From Ruminococcaceae bacterium AB4001 (GTDB lineage Bacteria; Bacillota; Clostridia; Saccharofermentanales; Saccharofermentanaceae), in contig JHXJ01000002.1 of NCBI GenBank assembly GCA_000621765.1, forward strand, positions 1 through 64,000: DNA of 64,000 bases, written 5' to 3'. A model generated the notes under the pieces. That model saw nothing but the letters and a program-made list of their open reading frames with translations, was not told the DNA's origin and did not search any database. The position numbers and the translations under genes were made by a program. This document shows positions 26,229-34,585 of this stretch, one piece after another. How positions within the stretch are numbered: position 1 is the stretch's first letter; every line of letters begins with the position of its first letter.

Positions 26229-26305
26229 GGGCCTTTAGCTCAGTTGGTCAGAGCTCCCGGCTCATAACCGGTTGGTCCTGGGTTCGAGTCCCCGAAGGCC
26301 CACCA
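26229..26305 (+). tRNA. tRNA-Ile2(CAT), lysidine type (CAT anticodon; elongator Met less likely)
   Basis: A full cloverleaf with the acceptor GGGCCTT/AAGGCCC, the anticodon loop CTCATAA and an encoded CCA. Positions 4-69 and 5-68 are both C-G, the known TilS recognition pairs of tRNA-Ile2, and the body resembles bacillary tRNA-Ile(CAU) (TTTAGCTCAGTTGGT, CGGCTCATAACCG). It lacks the initiator C1-A72 mismatch. Confidence 0.75.
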
Positions 26306-26327
26306 TTACACAACAATTTATATATAT

Positions 26328-26412
26328 GGGAAGATTCCCGAGCGGCCAAAGGGAACAGACTGTAAATCTGTCGTCACTGACTTCGGTGGTTCGAATCCAC
26401 CTCTTCCCACCA
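26328..26412 (+). tRNA. tRNA-Tyr(GTA)
   Basis: A class II tRNA of 85 bases with the acceptor GGGAAGA/TCTTCCC, the anticodon loop CTGTAAA (GTA), a long variable arm, the T arm GGTTCGAATCC and an encoded CCA. Confidence 0.95.
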
Positions 26413-26415
26413 AGT

Positions 26416-26450
26416 AAGAGTTACCAAGTTTGGTAGCTCTTATTTATTTT
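26416..26450 (+). terminator. Terminator after tRNA-Tyr
   Basis: AAGAGTTACCAA (26416-26427) pairs with TTGGTAGCTCTT (26430-26441), with T-rich sequence after it. Confidence 0.75.
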
Positions 26451-26452
26451 CA

Positions 26453-26485
26453 GGGGACTGCCCGTGGTTGAGCGGTTTTAAGCGG
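26453..26485 (+). other. Possible tRNA 5' fragment (class II-like D arm)
   Basis: The run GTGGTTGAGCGGTTTTAAGC resembles the D arm of tRNA-Ser or tRNA-Leu, but no anticodon arm, T arm or acceptor partner follows. It stands between an intact tRNA pair and a broken gene, where an integration scar would be expected. Weak resemblance only. Confidence 0.25.
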
Positions 26486-26514
26486 TAATAAATTAAAATG
26501 ACTACTCGGTATAA

Positions 26515-26745
26515 CCCTTTTTAACTCTTCATAGATATTTTGCATACACTTATGAAAAGACGTCACGTCAAGTTTATAAGATTATCAAGCCGAAAGAATT
26601 ACGAGGATTATTCCTGCCTTACCATACGATGGATCCTGCGCAGGCTATAGATAGGATCCTTGAATCAAAGGGTCTTGCAGAAGGCACGGTGGATGAGGAA
26701 CAGAGGCAATATGAGATATTCAAGAGGATAAGAGAAAAAGTATAG
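26515..26745 (+). pseudogene. C-terminal remnant of an unidentified gene
   Basis: A frame open from just after a stop at 26512 to the TAG at 26743 encodes about 76 residues with ordinary protein composition (for example YEKTSRQVYKIIKPKELRG and DEEQRQYEIFKRIREKV). No start codon with a ribosome site lies near its upstream end; the first ATG is at 26629. A terminator follows. The composition suggests the tail of a once longer protein. The family is not recognised. Confidence 0.4.
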
Positions 26746-26805
26746 ATTATGGCCGTATTTTATGAAGTTCGATTGAGCGTATTCCGGACAATTTACAGAA
26801 ATGTT

Positions 26806-26840
26806 AAACCGCATTCAAGAAGAAATGCGGTTTATTTTAT
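26806..26840 (+). terminator. Terminator ahead of the first GGDEF gene
   Basis: AAACCGCATT (26806-26815) pairs with AATGCGGTTT (26824-26833), then ATTTTAT. Confidence 0.75.
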
Positions 26841-26889
26841 AAAATAAGTATGATGAGACGATCTTTTGGAATATGGATGGTACTTATAT

Positions 26890-28737
26890 ATGAAGAAAGT
26901 TTTTAATGTTGCAGCTTTTGTTTGCGGAATGGATGAGGAATATCCTTATCAGATAATACACGGGATAAATGAATTTGCCAGAGAACATGCGATTAATGTT
27001 TCATATTTCGCTTCTTTCGGCGGAATTGTTGAGAACAGTTCTTTTGATGACGGCGAGTACAGCATTTATAAGCTCCCGAACTTTTCTGGATTTGATGGTG
27101 CGCTTCTGCTTACCAACACGTTTTCGAATCCTGTAATAAGGAATGCAATAATCGACAAGGTCAAGGCTGCCGGCATTCCTTCCGTAATCTTTGAATGCAA
27201 GGATTACGAGGAGTTCCACGATGTAAGTATAGATAACTATGCCGTCATGAAAAAACTCGTGGAGCATCTTATAGAGGTGCATGGTGCCAAGACATTCAAT
27301 TTCATTTCCGGTCCTGAAGCAAATCCCGAGGCTATGGCAAGATTTAAGGCCTTTAGAGATGCTCTTTCTGAGCACGGACTGGAGTTCGATGAGGATAAGC
27401 GTCTGTATAAGGGCTTTTTCAGGAGTTATGACGGAATACGGGCAATCGAGGAGTTCTTGCAATCTCGCTTGACATTGCCCGATGCGTTTGTCTGCGCCAA
27501 CGACAGTATGGCTCTTACGGCTATGAATAAGCTTCAGGCTAATGGGATCAAGGTGCCTGAGGATGTTATAGTGACCGGATTTGACAATACCTTTAATGCC
27601 AGGAATTCTTTCCCGGCACTTACAACGGTTAAAAGGCCTCTTTATGCTTCGGGCGTCAAGGCTTGTGAGAGCCTGTACTCGCTGATGAGGGGCGAGGAAC
27701 AGCCCAGAAGCACGATAATGGACGCTGAACCCGTATTTGCCGAGAGCTGCGGCTGCCAGCTGAAAAATGATGACAATGCCCTGGAGTTCAGAAGAGAGAC
27801 CGCAATCAAGATTGAGCGTACATATGCCGGTATTCATATTCTCAACAGACTGATAGCTGCTCTTGCTGTTGCAAAGAATATAGATGAATGCTCTGATGCC
27901 ATTGAAAAATGGCTGGATGCGATTGAATGTAATGATTTTTCACTCTGTCTCGTAAGCGATTGGGAGAAGACATACAATACTATATCACTTGAAGAGCAGG
28001 AGGATAATTACCCTGCAGCTATGACTGCACCGCTCATTTGGGATCACGGTGAGAGGCGTGCGGTTAAGTCTTTCCCCAGCAAGCAGCTCAGACCTGAGCT
28101 GCAGATGTCCAGCGGCAATATCAGCTACTATATCCCATTACATTTCGGACCAAGGATATTGGGCTATTACATTATGTCCAACACGGCTTTCCCTATATAT
28201 AGTAATCACTGCCATACGATAACGATGTGTATAAGCAATGCCATAGAGAGCATATCGAAGCTGAATGTATTAGATCCTTTGTGTGGTATCTACAACAGAA
28301 ACGGCTTCAATATCAATGCCAGATACATATTCGATGAATGTGTCCGTGAAAAGACAGCTATCTCGGTTATCTTCATTGATGTTGACGGATTGAAGGTCAT
28401 AAACGATACATATGGTCACAAAGAAGGCGACGCAACGATCTTAGCAATATCAGATACTATTGAATTGGCATGCGGTTCGATGGACGTCTGCGGAAGGATC
28501 GGCGGAGATGAATTTGTAATCGTCGGAAGAGGCGAAGGATTTGCCAAGATCTTTGAAGACAGGTTCAATGCCGAACTTGAAAGGAAGAACAAGAATTCCG
28601 ACAAGCCGTATGTGCTCGATGCCAGCATTGGACATATTACGAGCGTGCCTGAAGATGATGACACGCTGCTGGAATTCATACAGCAGGCTGACGCGGAGAT
28701 GTATCAGGTTAAAAAGACAAAGAAAAACCATAGATGA
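26890..28737 (+). CDS. LacI-like ligand-binding domain fused to a GGDEF diguanylate cyclase
   Basis: A 615-residue protein with no signal peptide, span or HTH. Residues 1-290 match the sugar-binding domain of LacI/GalR regulators (FDGALLLTNTF, PDAFVCANDSMALTAMNKL, PEDVIVTGFDNT) and end at an ESCGC motif. A middle part of about 150 residues may be GAF-like. A GGDEF domain follows with the intact motif at residues 538-542, so cyclic di-GMP synthesis is likely; no RxxD inhibitory site precedes it. Probable cytosolic sugar-to-c-di-GMP sensor (inference). A paralogue lies at 54752-56680. I chose ATG 26890; a TTG eight codons upstream is possible. Confidence 0.85.
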   Translation: MKKVFNVAAFVCGMDEEYPYQIIHGINEFAREHAINVSYFASFGGIVENSSFDDGEYSIYKLPNFSGFDGALLLTNTFSNPVIRNAIIDKVKAAGIPSVIFECKDYEEFHDVSIDNYAVMKKLVEHLIEVHGAKTFNFISGPEANPEAMARFKAFRDALSEHGLEFDEDKRLYKGFFRSYDGIRAIEEFLQSRLTLPDAFVCANDSMALTAMNKLQANGIKVPEDVIVTGFDNTFNARNSFPALTTVKRPLYASGVKACESLYSLMRGEEQPRSTIMDAEPVFAESCGCQLKNDDNALEFRRETAIKIERTYAGIHILNRLIAALAVAKNIDECSDAIEKWLDAIECNDFSLCLVSDWEKTYNTISLEEQEDNYPAAMTAPLIWDHGERRAVKSFPSKQLRPELQMSSGNISYYIPLHFGPRILGYYIMSNTAFPIYSNHCHTITMCISNAIESISKLNVLDPLCGIYNRNGFNINARYIFDECVREKTAISVIFIDVDGLKVINDTYGHKEGDATILAISDTIELACGSMDVCGRIGGDEFVIVGRGEGFAKIFEDRFNAELERKNKNSDKPYVLDASIGHITSVPEDDDTLLEFIQQADAEMYQVKKTKKNHR

Positions 28738-28805
28738 TACAAGGATATATCGCAATAAAATCGACTAAGACAAGCAGCTTAAGGATATCTTTATAACAAA
28801 TGAAA

Positions 28806-28842
28806 AAAGACCGGGTTACGACATTCGTACCCGGTCTATTAT
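28806..28842 (+). terminator. Terminator after the first GGDEF gene
   Basis: AGACCGGG (28808-28815) pairs with CCCGGTCT (28830-28837), extended inward by TACG/CGTA past one bulged T. The T tail is short (ATTATGTTT). Confidence 0.65.
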
Positions 28843-28876
28843 GTTTGCTTTAAAACTTGGTTAGGAATGGGAGAGA

Positions 28877-28963
28877 ATGAAGAAAATAAAAACCAAAATA
28901 AAAGCCACCACAAGGATCTTTTTCTTTTTCATGCGTAATATCCCTGACCCCAATATTAAATAG
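28877..28963 (+). CDS. Possible 28-residue basic/hydrophobic peptide
   Basis: GGGAGAGA lies just before an ATG that opens a 28-codon frame, MKKIKTKIKATTRIFFFFMR and a short tail. The product is strongly basic with a Phe cluster. It lies alone between a terminator and a decayed gene. Coding status is uncertain, since spacing to the ribosome site is tight. Confidence 0.2.
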   Translation: MKKIKTKIKATTRIFFFFMRNIPDPNIK

Positions 28964-29009
28964 ATTTTATCATCGTGATGAATATAATGGAATTAACCTA
29001 AAAATATAG

Positions 29010-29188
29010 ATTGGGATTTTGTGGAAGGAAAATGAACAGATATGGAAAGCTTTATATCAGGCAGTAAAAGCAGTGCAAAACTCCAGAGATATTTCTGAAA
29101 GAGTCTCCGCGAAGTCGGGATCATGCTTGATTATGATCAAGAAAAAACAGTTACACTTGACGGGTTAACTCCGGAATGGTGGTTATAA
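29010..29188 (+). pseudogene. Decayed small gene with a frameshift
   Basis: One frame reads NEQIWKALYQAVKAVQNSRD up to about 29090. The continuation is in another frame, REVGIMLDYDQEKTVTLDGL, then TPEWWL and a stop. Both halves look like real protein, so a single small ORF has probably been broken by an indel near 29090-29110. Family not recognised. No feature is seen between 28964 and 29009. Confidence 0.35.
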
Positions 29189-29211
29189 TTCAGAGTTGGC
29201 AGGGGATTATT

Positions 29212-29715
29212 ATGATTCAAAGAATATGTAAGCTGCTTAAAGATGAACTTTTAGACAATGGTTATGAATATGGTTTTTATCTTAACGGACAGACATATAA
29301 ACCTGATATGTCAAATGGGTTCGATAAGGAATTTTTTGATCGATTATTGTCAGAGTACCGCATTCAAAACCCTGGAGATACCAGGCAGGCAAAAGTGGGT
29401 ACTTGCAATGACATAGTTGTTCTGATGAAAGTTATTCTTGACGAACAGAGTGTCCCGAGTAAGATCTGGCTTTTACATGACAGGCAATACGAAAAGTTCC
29501 ATACCGTTTTGACTTTTTACATAGAAAACAAAACTGTTTATCTGGAATTGACGCCTCAATCTGCAAAGCCCTGGTATGGGAAGGAAATAGTTTTCGATAA
29601 CGAACAGAGTTTTATATCTGAATATAGTAAAGACGGTTGTGAAGTAATTGATATTACAGACTCTGTTGTTATAGGAGAGGCACCGGATTTTATTCTTTCC
29701 AGAATGGAACAATAA
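29212..29715 (+). CDS. Transglutaminase-like fold protein
   Basis: The 167-residue product has the Cys-His-Asp/Glu pattern of the transglutaminase-like superfamily: the Cys in AKVGTCNDIVVLMK, the His in YEKFHTVLTFYIENK about 45 residues on, and an acidic residue in VYLELTP. Members act as cysteine proteases, amidases or crosslinkers; the substrate here is unknown. AGGGG six bases before ATG 29212 sets the start, though the frame is open upstream to 29176. No signal peptide, so probably cytoplasmic. It survives intact between two decayed genes. Confidence 0.6.
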   Translation: MIQRICKLLKDELLDNGYEYGFYLNGQTYKPDMSNGFDKEFFDRLLSEYRIQNPGDTRQAKVGTCNDIVVLMKVILDEQSVPSKIWLLHDRQYEKFHTVLTFYIENKTVYLELTPQSAKPWYGKEIVFDNEQSFISEYSKDGCEVIDITDSVVIGEAPDFILSRMEQ

Positions 29716-29792
29716 ATCCTGGTTTGGCAATCAGAGCCCAAGATGTTTTTGTGTGCATGATATGCACTAACGTTTGATATAATGAGTGCAGT

Positions 29793-30263
29793 TTCACAAA
29801 GCAGCAGGCATTTGAAAATATAAAAAACTACTTAAAGGCGGAAGATTTGTTCCTTCAGTGTGACAAAGATCAACCCTGATAATATCCGCGGGATATATGT
29901 TCCTTATAGGCTGTTGAGTGGGGACATTCACGTTTACTATGACGATGTAAAAGACTTTGTCGAAGATTATTTGTCGTTTTTTTCCAATATTCAAGATGCA
30001 ACAGAAACGCAGCTAAAAAAGTCTGTTGAAACAAGATGCGACCTGATGTTTGGCGACAAGTGCAAAGAAACCGTCAGGGGCCGTAATTCCAGAGTGTTCC
30101 TTTCCTGATGGGTAATCACTCTTGTGAAGTCAGCAAGTAAGTTGTCCTAGATTATCAAACAGTAGTTCCGAAATTCATAATCAGATATGGTTTTGATATA
30201 AAAGTTTTCCCTGATGATGATTCAGATCAAAAAGAACCATATACTCTTAATTCTGTTGACTAA
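29793..30263 (+). pseudogene. Frameshifted remnant of an unidentified gene
   Basis: Three pieces of one protein can be read. KQQAFENIKNYLKAEDLFLQ lies in the first frame. DNIRGIYVPYRLLSGDIHVY and on to about 30107 is in the next frame, where a GTG at 29860 opens an 82-codon ORF without a ribosome site. TVVPKFIIRYGFDIKVFPDD to the stop at 30261 returns to the first frame. At least two indels are needed. A promoter-like TATAAT near 29777 precedes it. Function unknown. Confidence 0.45.
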
Positions 30264-30292
30264 AGAATTAGAAAATTTAATGAGTTAAGACG

Positions 30293-31879
30293 TCAGCCGT
30301 CATCAAGTATTAGCTCCACTGGCTTGCCGTTTTGCAGATAAACCGCTTTTATTTCTTCTGTCTTTACATCCTTAATCAATATCGGTTGTAGGCGGTATCC
30401 GTCCTTCCTGATATAGACAACTTGGCTTTTACCCTTTTCAGTTGCTTTCTCTGAAGCAGAATCTATACTCTGCAATTCATAGATCCCCCTCATAAAAAGC
30501 AGATTCATATATCCTCTAATTTCTGTATCAGATGCATATATGGCATCTGGATAATTTGTTGTCACATAATCTGCAATTACTTCGTTTGTAGTCCTGTAAT
30601 CGACATCCCATATATAGTGTTCATCTAACTTATAAGATATAAGATTCAAAAATGATGAGAAAGCCACAATGCCAATTGCGATAAATCTTGTCATCTTTAA
30701 CGATGTATCATCTAATATGTTTCTCAACACTTCACAGAGTAGCAGAACCATCACAAAAACAGCTTTCATTCTATCATAGGTATATGCAAAAGCATGTTGC
30801 TTCATTACAATGTTTTCGATAACCGGGAACGCTGTAACTAGAAACAAGATCCCATGTTTTATATTGATAGAACCATTTTTAATAAACGTCCATATGATAA
30901 AAACTAGCAAAGCTACCCATAGATACAGGAACGATTTATAGTATCCGCCGATTACATCTGTAATCATTACATTTGTAATTGTACTTCTTACCATAAACCT
31001 TTCTCTTAGAGCTGTAAAAAATGTTGTTGTTTCTGTGCGAAGCAGATAATGACCACAGAATATTCCAAAAGAAACAATGGAAGTAATCCCTATAGTAAAT
31101 GGCTTTGCCAATCCGATCTTCTCTGATTTTTTGCGATTTATAATCAATTCTGCAAGCGCAAAACCGACATTTGCCACATATCCTGTCCATTCAATATATG
31201 GATTGATAAGAGTAAAAGCATAAAAGATATACTGATAGGACCGCAGTCCCTTGATTGCATACATATAATAAGCATAAATTTGTATCAGTAATGTGACCTG
31301 CATAATTGACTGGTGCCAATAACAGATTCCCATTCCATGTAATAGTTCAGGCGCAAAAACATATGTCAAAGCACCGCTAAAAACTATATATTTACCATGC
31401 TTGCTGTCTGCGTAAACATTTCTTAACAGCAGGATAAGTACAATAACCGAAATAGCAAACAAAAATGTGTTGAAAATATATAAACTGCTTTCTGCTAGAG
31501 GTAAATGTAGTAACTTCATAAAAAGCCATGGTAGGAAAAATCCTGCTGGCGAAAAAGAAGTATAATAATAATTCCCTGAATTGCCGGGAATGCACGCTCC
31601 CCAACTGATCCATTTATTATCATCTCCACCCATTGATACTATTGGTAAAAAAAGGTGCTGTGATATTGGGGTTTCGTCATAACATTCGATAGTATACAGC
31701 ACATGCCATGTTGCGTCTGAGTTAAGAAAATCTATTTCACCTGAACGGAATCTTATACAAGATGAAATAATTATTATCCCAACAAACAGCAGACATGTTA
31801 AAGGCAATTCATACCGCTCCCGAATTGCGCTATGACCTTTGTTTTCAAGGGCTTTCGCATTGTTAAGCTTGATGCTCAT
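30293..31879 (-). CDS. Multi-span membrane protein, GT-C glycosyltransferase-like
   Basis: The 528-residue protein has roughly 11 membrane spans and, after span one, an outside loop with acidic residues (SGEIDFLNSDATWH) followed by YYTSFSPAGFFLPW. This layout resembles lipid-linked-sugar (GT-C/PMT-type) glycosyltransferases. The soluble C-terminal 110 residues lie outside the last span. No exact family is recognised. The gene is AT-richer than the core genes. Its ATG overlaps the stop of the hsdM relic upstream (ATGA), which suggests it once sat in an operon with that gene. Confidence 0.6.
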   Translation of the reverse strand: MSIKLNNAKALENKGHSAIRERYELPLTCLLFVGIIIISSCIRFRSGEIDFLNSDATWHVLYTIECYDETPISQHLFLPIVSMGGDDNKWISWGACIPGNSGNYYYTSFSPAGFFLPWLFMKLLHLPLAESSLYIFNTFLFAISVIVLILLLRNVYADSKHGKYIVFSGALTYVFAPELLHGMGICYWHQSIMQVTLLIQIYAYYMYAIKGLRSYQYIFYAFTLINPYIEWTGYVANVGFALAELIINRKKSEKIGLAKPFTIGITSIVSFGIFCGHYLLRTETTTFFTALRERFMVRSTITNVMITDVIGGYYKSFLYLWVALLVFIIWTFIKNGSINIKHGILFLVTAFPVIENIVMKQHAFAYTYDRMKAVFVMVLLLCEVLRNILDDTSLKMTRFIAIGIVAFSSFLNLISYKLDEHYIWDVDYRTTNEVIADYVTTNYPDAIYASDTEIRGYMNLLFMRGIYELQSIDSASEKATEKGKSQVVYIRKDGYRLQPILIKDVKTEEIKAVYLQNGKPVELILDDG

Positions 31880-32303
31880 CCGATAATCTCCTCCGCATAT
31901 TCCATCATGGATTTAAGTGCATCTATACTGTTGCTGTTCACATCGAAATTGTCGAACATCCCTTGAAAACGTCCTCATATTCACAGCCAGATGCAGAATC
32001 TTCGATACTGCGGAAGAGGCATTCCAAAGTTTCATTAAGATTATCGTTCTTATCTGCTTTCTACAATACATCGCAGAAAAGCTGGATCGGCAGGATAAAG
32101 AAGTACTTGGACTGCACCATATCATTGTGGGCAGTTTCTATATCCGCATTGGAAAGCAAAGCATAAACATAACGGCCAATTTATATTTTCATACAAAAAT
32201 ATTTTATCAGATTCTCTGAAATATAGCGATAAAACAGCATGACAAGGTCATAATTCTTGAAGTCACTGCAGTCTGCGTTGTATATTTCCTTAAACGTGAA
32301 AAT
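31876..32303 (-). pseudogene. hsdM: Relic of a type I restriction-modification methylase, N-terminal domain
   Basis: Reading the minus strand in pieces recovers HsdM-like sequence. DFKNYDLVMLFYRYISENLI (about 32275-32210) matches the HsdM_N pattern of the family (typically YKNYVLGLLFYKYLSEN). KNDNLNETLECLFRSIEDSA then EYEDVFKG, and in a shifted frame MFDNFDVNSNSIDAL, match the later block (typically SEDDxKGLFDDFDVNSNKL). At least one stop and two frameshifts break it, and the catalytic NPPF domain is absent. The last piece ends in a TGA overlapping the next gene's ATG. From 32304 to 32555 I see only AT-rich DNA. Confidence 0.65.
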
Positions 32304-32555
32304 CTAATCGGAAATAGGAATTCATTATTCTGCCATTTTTTCGATAGTATTCTGTCAGACGAGGAAGAATGGTTTTGTTGTTGGTGCCTCTAGGAATTAA
32401 ATCCTTGGAAAAATATAGACTGAGTCGTATTTTGTGTAGATTAAGGCGCTTCAATGCTTGAATTTATTGGTTTATAGGATTTCAAAAAAATAGATAAACA
32501 TAAGCACCATTTCCCATCATAGAGTAGTTAACGTTTTAGGTGAATTCTGTGTTTA

Positions 32556-33158
32556 TCAGCTGTTAATATCCATATCTGCATCCCAGTATTTTTTCTTTTT
32601 ATCGAGCATGAACATTATGTCATCATCATTGAATAATCTGAAGTGGTTCAGGTCAACGCCGACATTGAATCCGAAAGACTTCCACAGTCCGCCGTACCTG
32701 TGCGTATGACCGAATAATGTCTGACAATCTTTAGCGTGGTCAGTAGGTCTATGCGTCAGGAAGAATTTTTCGCCCTTTATATCTACGTAGTCATTCAGCT
32801 TTACGTCGTCGAATTTGCATGAAGGATCAGTAAGGCAGTATTCGCGGAACTTATCAAAAGAACCTTCAAAACATTCATCTATGGCACGCTGTTCATTGTT
32901 TCCGATAATGAGGATTATATGCGCATTTATCCGCTTTGATACGGCAAGACCGCTCCAGAAATCCTTTTCGGTCCTGGGGCCGCAGTTACAGAAGTCTCCG
33001 ATGACATATATGGTGTCATCCGAAGATGCCTGTTCATTCCAAATCCTTATCTGCTCTTCCGTATACTCATTAATATCCTTGAACGGACGGTTATCACGAA
33101 CCATGATCTCTTTTGAATCCGAACCGAAATGAGTATCTGCAGTATAGAAATTACTCAT
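32556..33158 (-). CDS. Calcineurin-like metallophosphoesterase
   Basis: The 200-residue phosphoesterase has the metal-binding set DTHFGSD, IYVIGDF, IIGNNEQR (Asn in place of His of the usual GNHD/E), FLTHRP and LFGHTHRYGG. Such stand-alone enzymes hydrolyse phosphomonoesters or diesters; the substrate is unknown. The GNNE variant keeps the metal-binding Asn but lacks the usual catalytic His, so activity may be changed. It is transcribed away from the XRE regulator, with 194 bases between the two starts. Confidence 0.85.
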   Translation of the reverse strand: MSNFYTADTHFGSDSKEIMVRDNRPFKDINEYTEEQIRIWNEQASSDDTIYVIGDFCNCGPRTEKDFWSGLAVSKRINAHIILIIGNNEQRAIDECFEGSFDKFREYCLTDPSCKFDDVKLNDYVDIKGEKFFLTHRPTDHAKDCQTLFGHTHRYGGLWKSFGFNVGVDLNHFRLFNDDDIMFMLDKKKKYWDADMDINS

Positions 33159-33250
33159 TATATGTATCTCCCGTCATCAACAGTGTGAAAATCAAATAAA
33201 AATGACAAGAAATATTATAATACAAAATCGCAATGGTCCAACTATGAGTT

Positions 33251-33267
33251 GTATTTAATCCAAATAC
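33251..33267. promoter_or_regulatory. Candidate operator between divergent genes
   Basis: GTATTT (33251-33256), AATCC, AAATAC (33262-33267) forms a perfect 6+5+6 palindrome upstream of the XRE regulator gene. Such regulators often bind palindromes of this size near their own promoter. No other copy was noticed upstream of the paralogue at 56985. Confidence 0.35.
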
Positions 33268-33352
33268 GAATTGTTAGGAATCTCTTATGGCGTCTGATAT
33301 AGTGAAACTATCAAAGATGCATCTGTGAAATATCTTTTGAGAGGTTGAATTT

Positions 33353-34510
33353 ATGTCATTAGGAAGCAATATCAAAAAGTACCGCCGTGATCTGGGGATT
33401 ACACAGGAAGAATTAGCAGGCATGCTTTGCATTACTAGTCAGGCTGTCAGCAAATGGGAGAGCGGGACAGGCCTTCCTGATATTACGCAGGTAGTTCCAT
33501 TGGCGCAGGCTTTGAATGTGTCGACAGATGCTCTGTTCGGGTTTAACAACAACAGCTACGATTCAAAGCTTGCAGCTGAAGTCAGAGTTAAAGCCAACAC
33601 ATTAAGAGATAGCGGAGAGCAGTCTCAGGGAGCGCTGAATGCGGTTGAATATCTGGACAGTCAGTGCGAAGAGAATATCTTCAATTATGGGATAATGACC
33701 ATATATGTTCAGGCTGTTGCTCACTTGAGCAGGTATGTGAATCCACACAATTCATACTATTCCGAACTGTTTAAGGATGACAGCAGACAGTGGGATAAGA
33801 TAGTTCGCACAGCCGAGAACAGGGCAATGCAGGTTATCAGATATTCGGATAACAAGAAATTAGCTGATGAATGCCATTACGCACTTGCTTGGATCTGTTG
33901 GCATACATCCGAATGGGAGAAGGGCCGTCAGCACATCGAAGCACTTCCTTCCATCAGCAGCAATATGCTTCAGGAAACTCTGCTGCCTTACTATATCGAT
34001 ATCTCCTCTGAAGAGGGTAAAGAGAACTGGAAGGCGCAGAACCGTGACAATTATCAGAACTTTATCCGTGCTCTCAACAAACAGATCGTCTATTCTGCAG
34101 AATCAATGATGTGGGTCAGTCAGTTAGATGAGGTTGAGGAAAACTGCAACTGGGGCATCTCTATAATGGACAGTTTTTGCCGTAACGAGAAGATGAGGGC
34201 ATACTGCCAGGGTTTTTACAGAGAAACATATAAGTTCCTGATTGCGGCATATTTGCGAAATGGCGAAGTTCAGAAGGCTGCGGACAACTGGAAGAAAATG
34301 AACGCCAAGATAGAGGAATACCTGGCTTTCTGTGACAAAGTTAATGCCGGCGATCCGGAAGAAGTAAAACGCATATACGGACCTATAGCAGCTGAAAACA
34401 TGAGTCACTATACCAGAGAGTGGATCGACGAAAAACTGAAGTTCATGCTCGGCCAGCTCAGGGATTGGAGCAGCAAAGAGGCTTTTCTCGAATTTGAAAA
34501 AACAGTTTGA
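33353..34510 (+). CDS. XRE-family regulator with helical C-terminal domain
   Basis: A 385-residue DNA-binding protein. Residues 1-65 are a Cro/C1-type HTH (IKKYRRDLGITQEELAGMLC, then ITSQAVSKWESGTGLPDI). The remaining 320 are alpha-helical with a TPR-like look (ADECHYALAWICWHTSEWEK, VQKAADNWKKM) and may sense a ligand or peptide. GAGAGG precedes the ATG. A clear paralogue is at 56985-58034, sharing the segments around SKWESG(T/S)GLPD and IEALPSIS/IAVLPSIS. The MATE gene follows directly, so regulation of a drug efflux pump is plausible. Confidence 0.88.
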   Translation: MSLGSNIKKYRRDLGITQEELAGMLCITSQAVSKWESGTGLPDITQVVPLAQALNVSTDALFGFNNNSYDSKLAAEVRVKANTLRDSGEQSQGALNAVEYLDSQCEENIFNYGIMTIYVQAVAHLSRYVNPHNSYYSELFKDDSRQWDKIVRTAENRAMQVIRYSDNKKLADECHYALAWICWHTSEWEKGRQHIEALPSISSNMLQETLLPYYIDISSEEGKENWKAQNRDNYQNFIRALNKQIVYSAESMMWVSQLDEVEENCNWGISIMDSFCRNEKMRAYCQGFYRETYKFLIAAYLRNGEVQKAADNWKKMNAKIEEYLAFCDKVNAGDPEEVKRIYGPIAAENMSHYTREWIDEKLKFMLGQLRDWSSKEAFLEFEKTV

Positions 34511-34531
34511 AATATCATAAGTGTTATAATT

Positions 34532-34572
34532 TATCCGTCCTGAGACTGGTGCTCTGGACGGATATTTTATTG
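34532..34572 (+). terminator. Hairpin with T tail between the XRE and MATE genes
   Basis: TATCCGTCC (34532-34540) pairs with GGACGGATA (34556-34564), then TTTTATTGTTT. A TATAAT at 34524-34529 lies just upstream, so the hairpin may be either the XRE terminator or an attenuator for the MATE gene. Confidence 0.6.
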
Positions 34573-34585
34573 TTTGGATTTAACT

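Noticed and set aside
31917-32219. Plus-strand 100-codon ORF
   Set aside because: It has Cys/His/Ile-rich random composition and no ribosome site, and it is the complement of the hsdM relic, which explains the sequence better.
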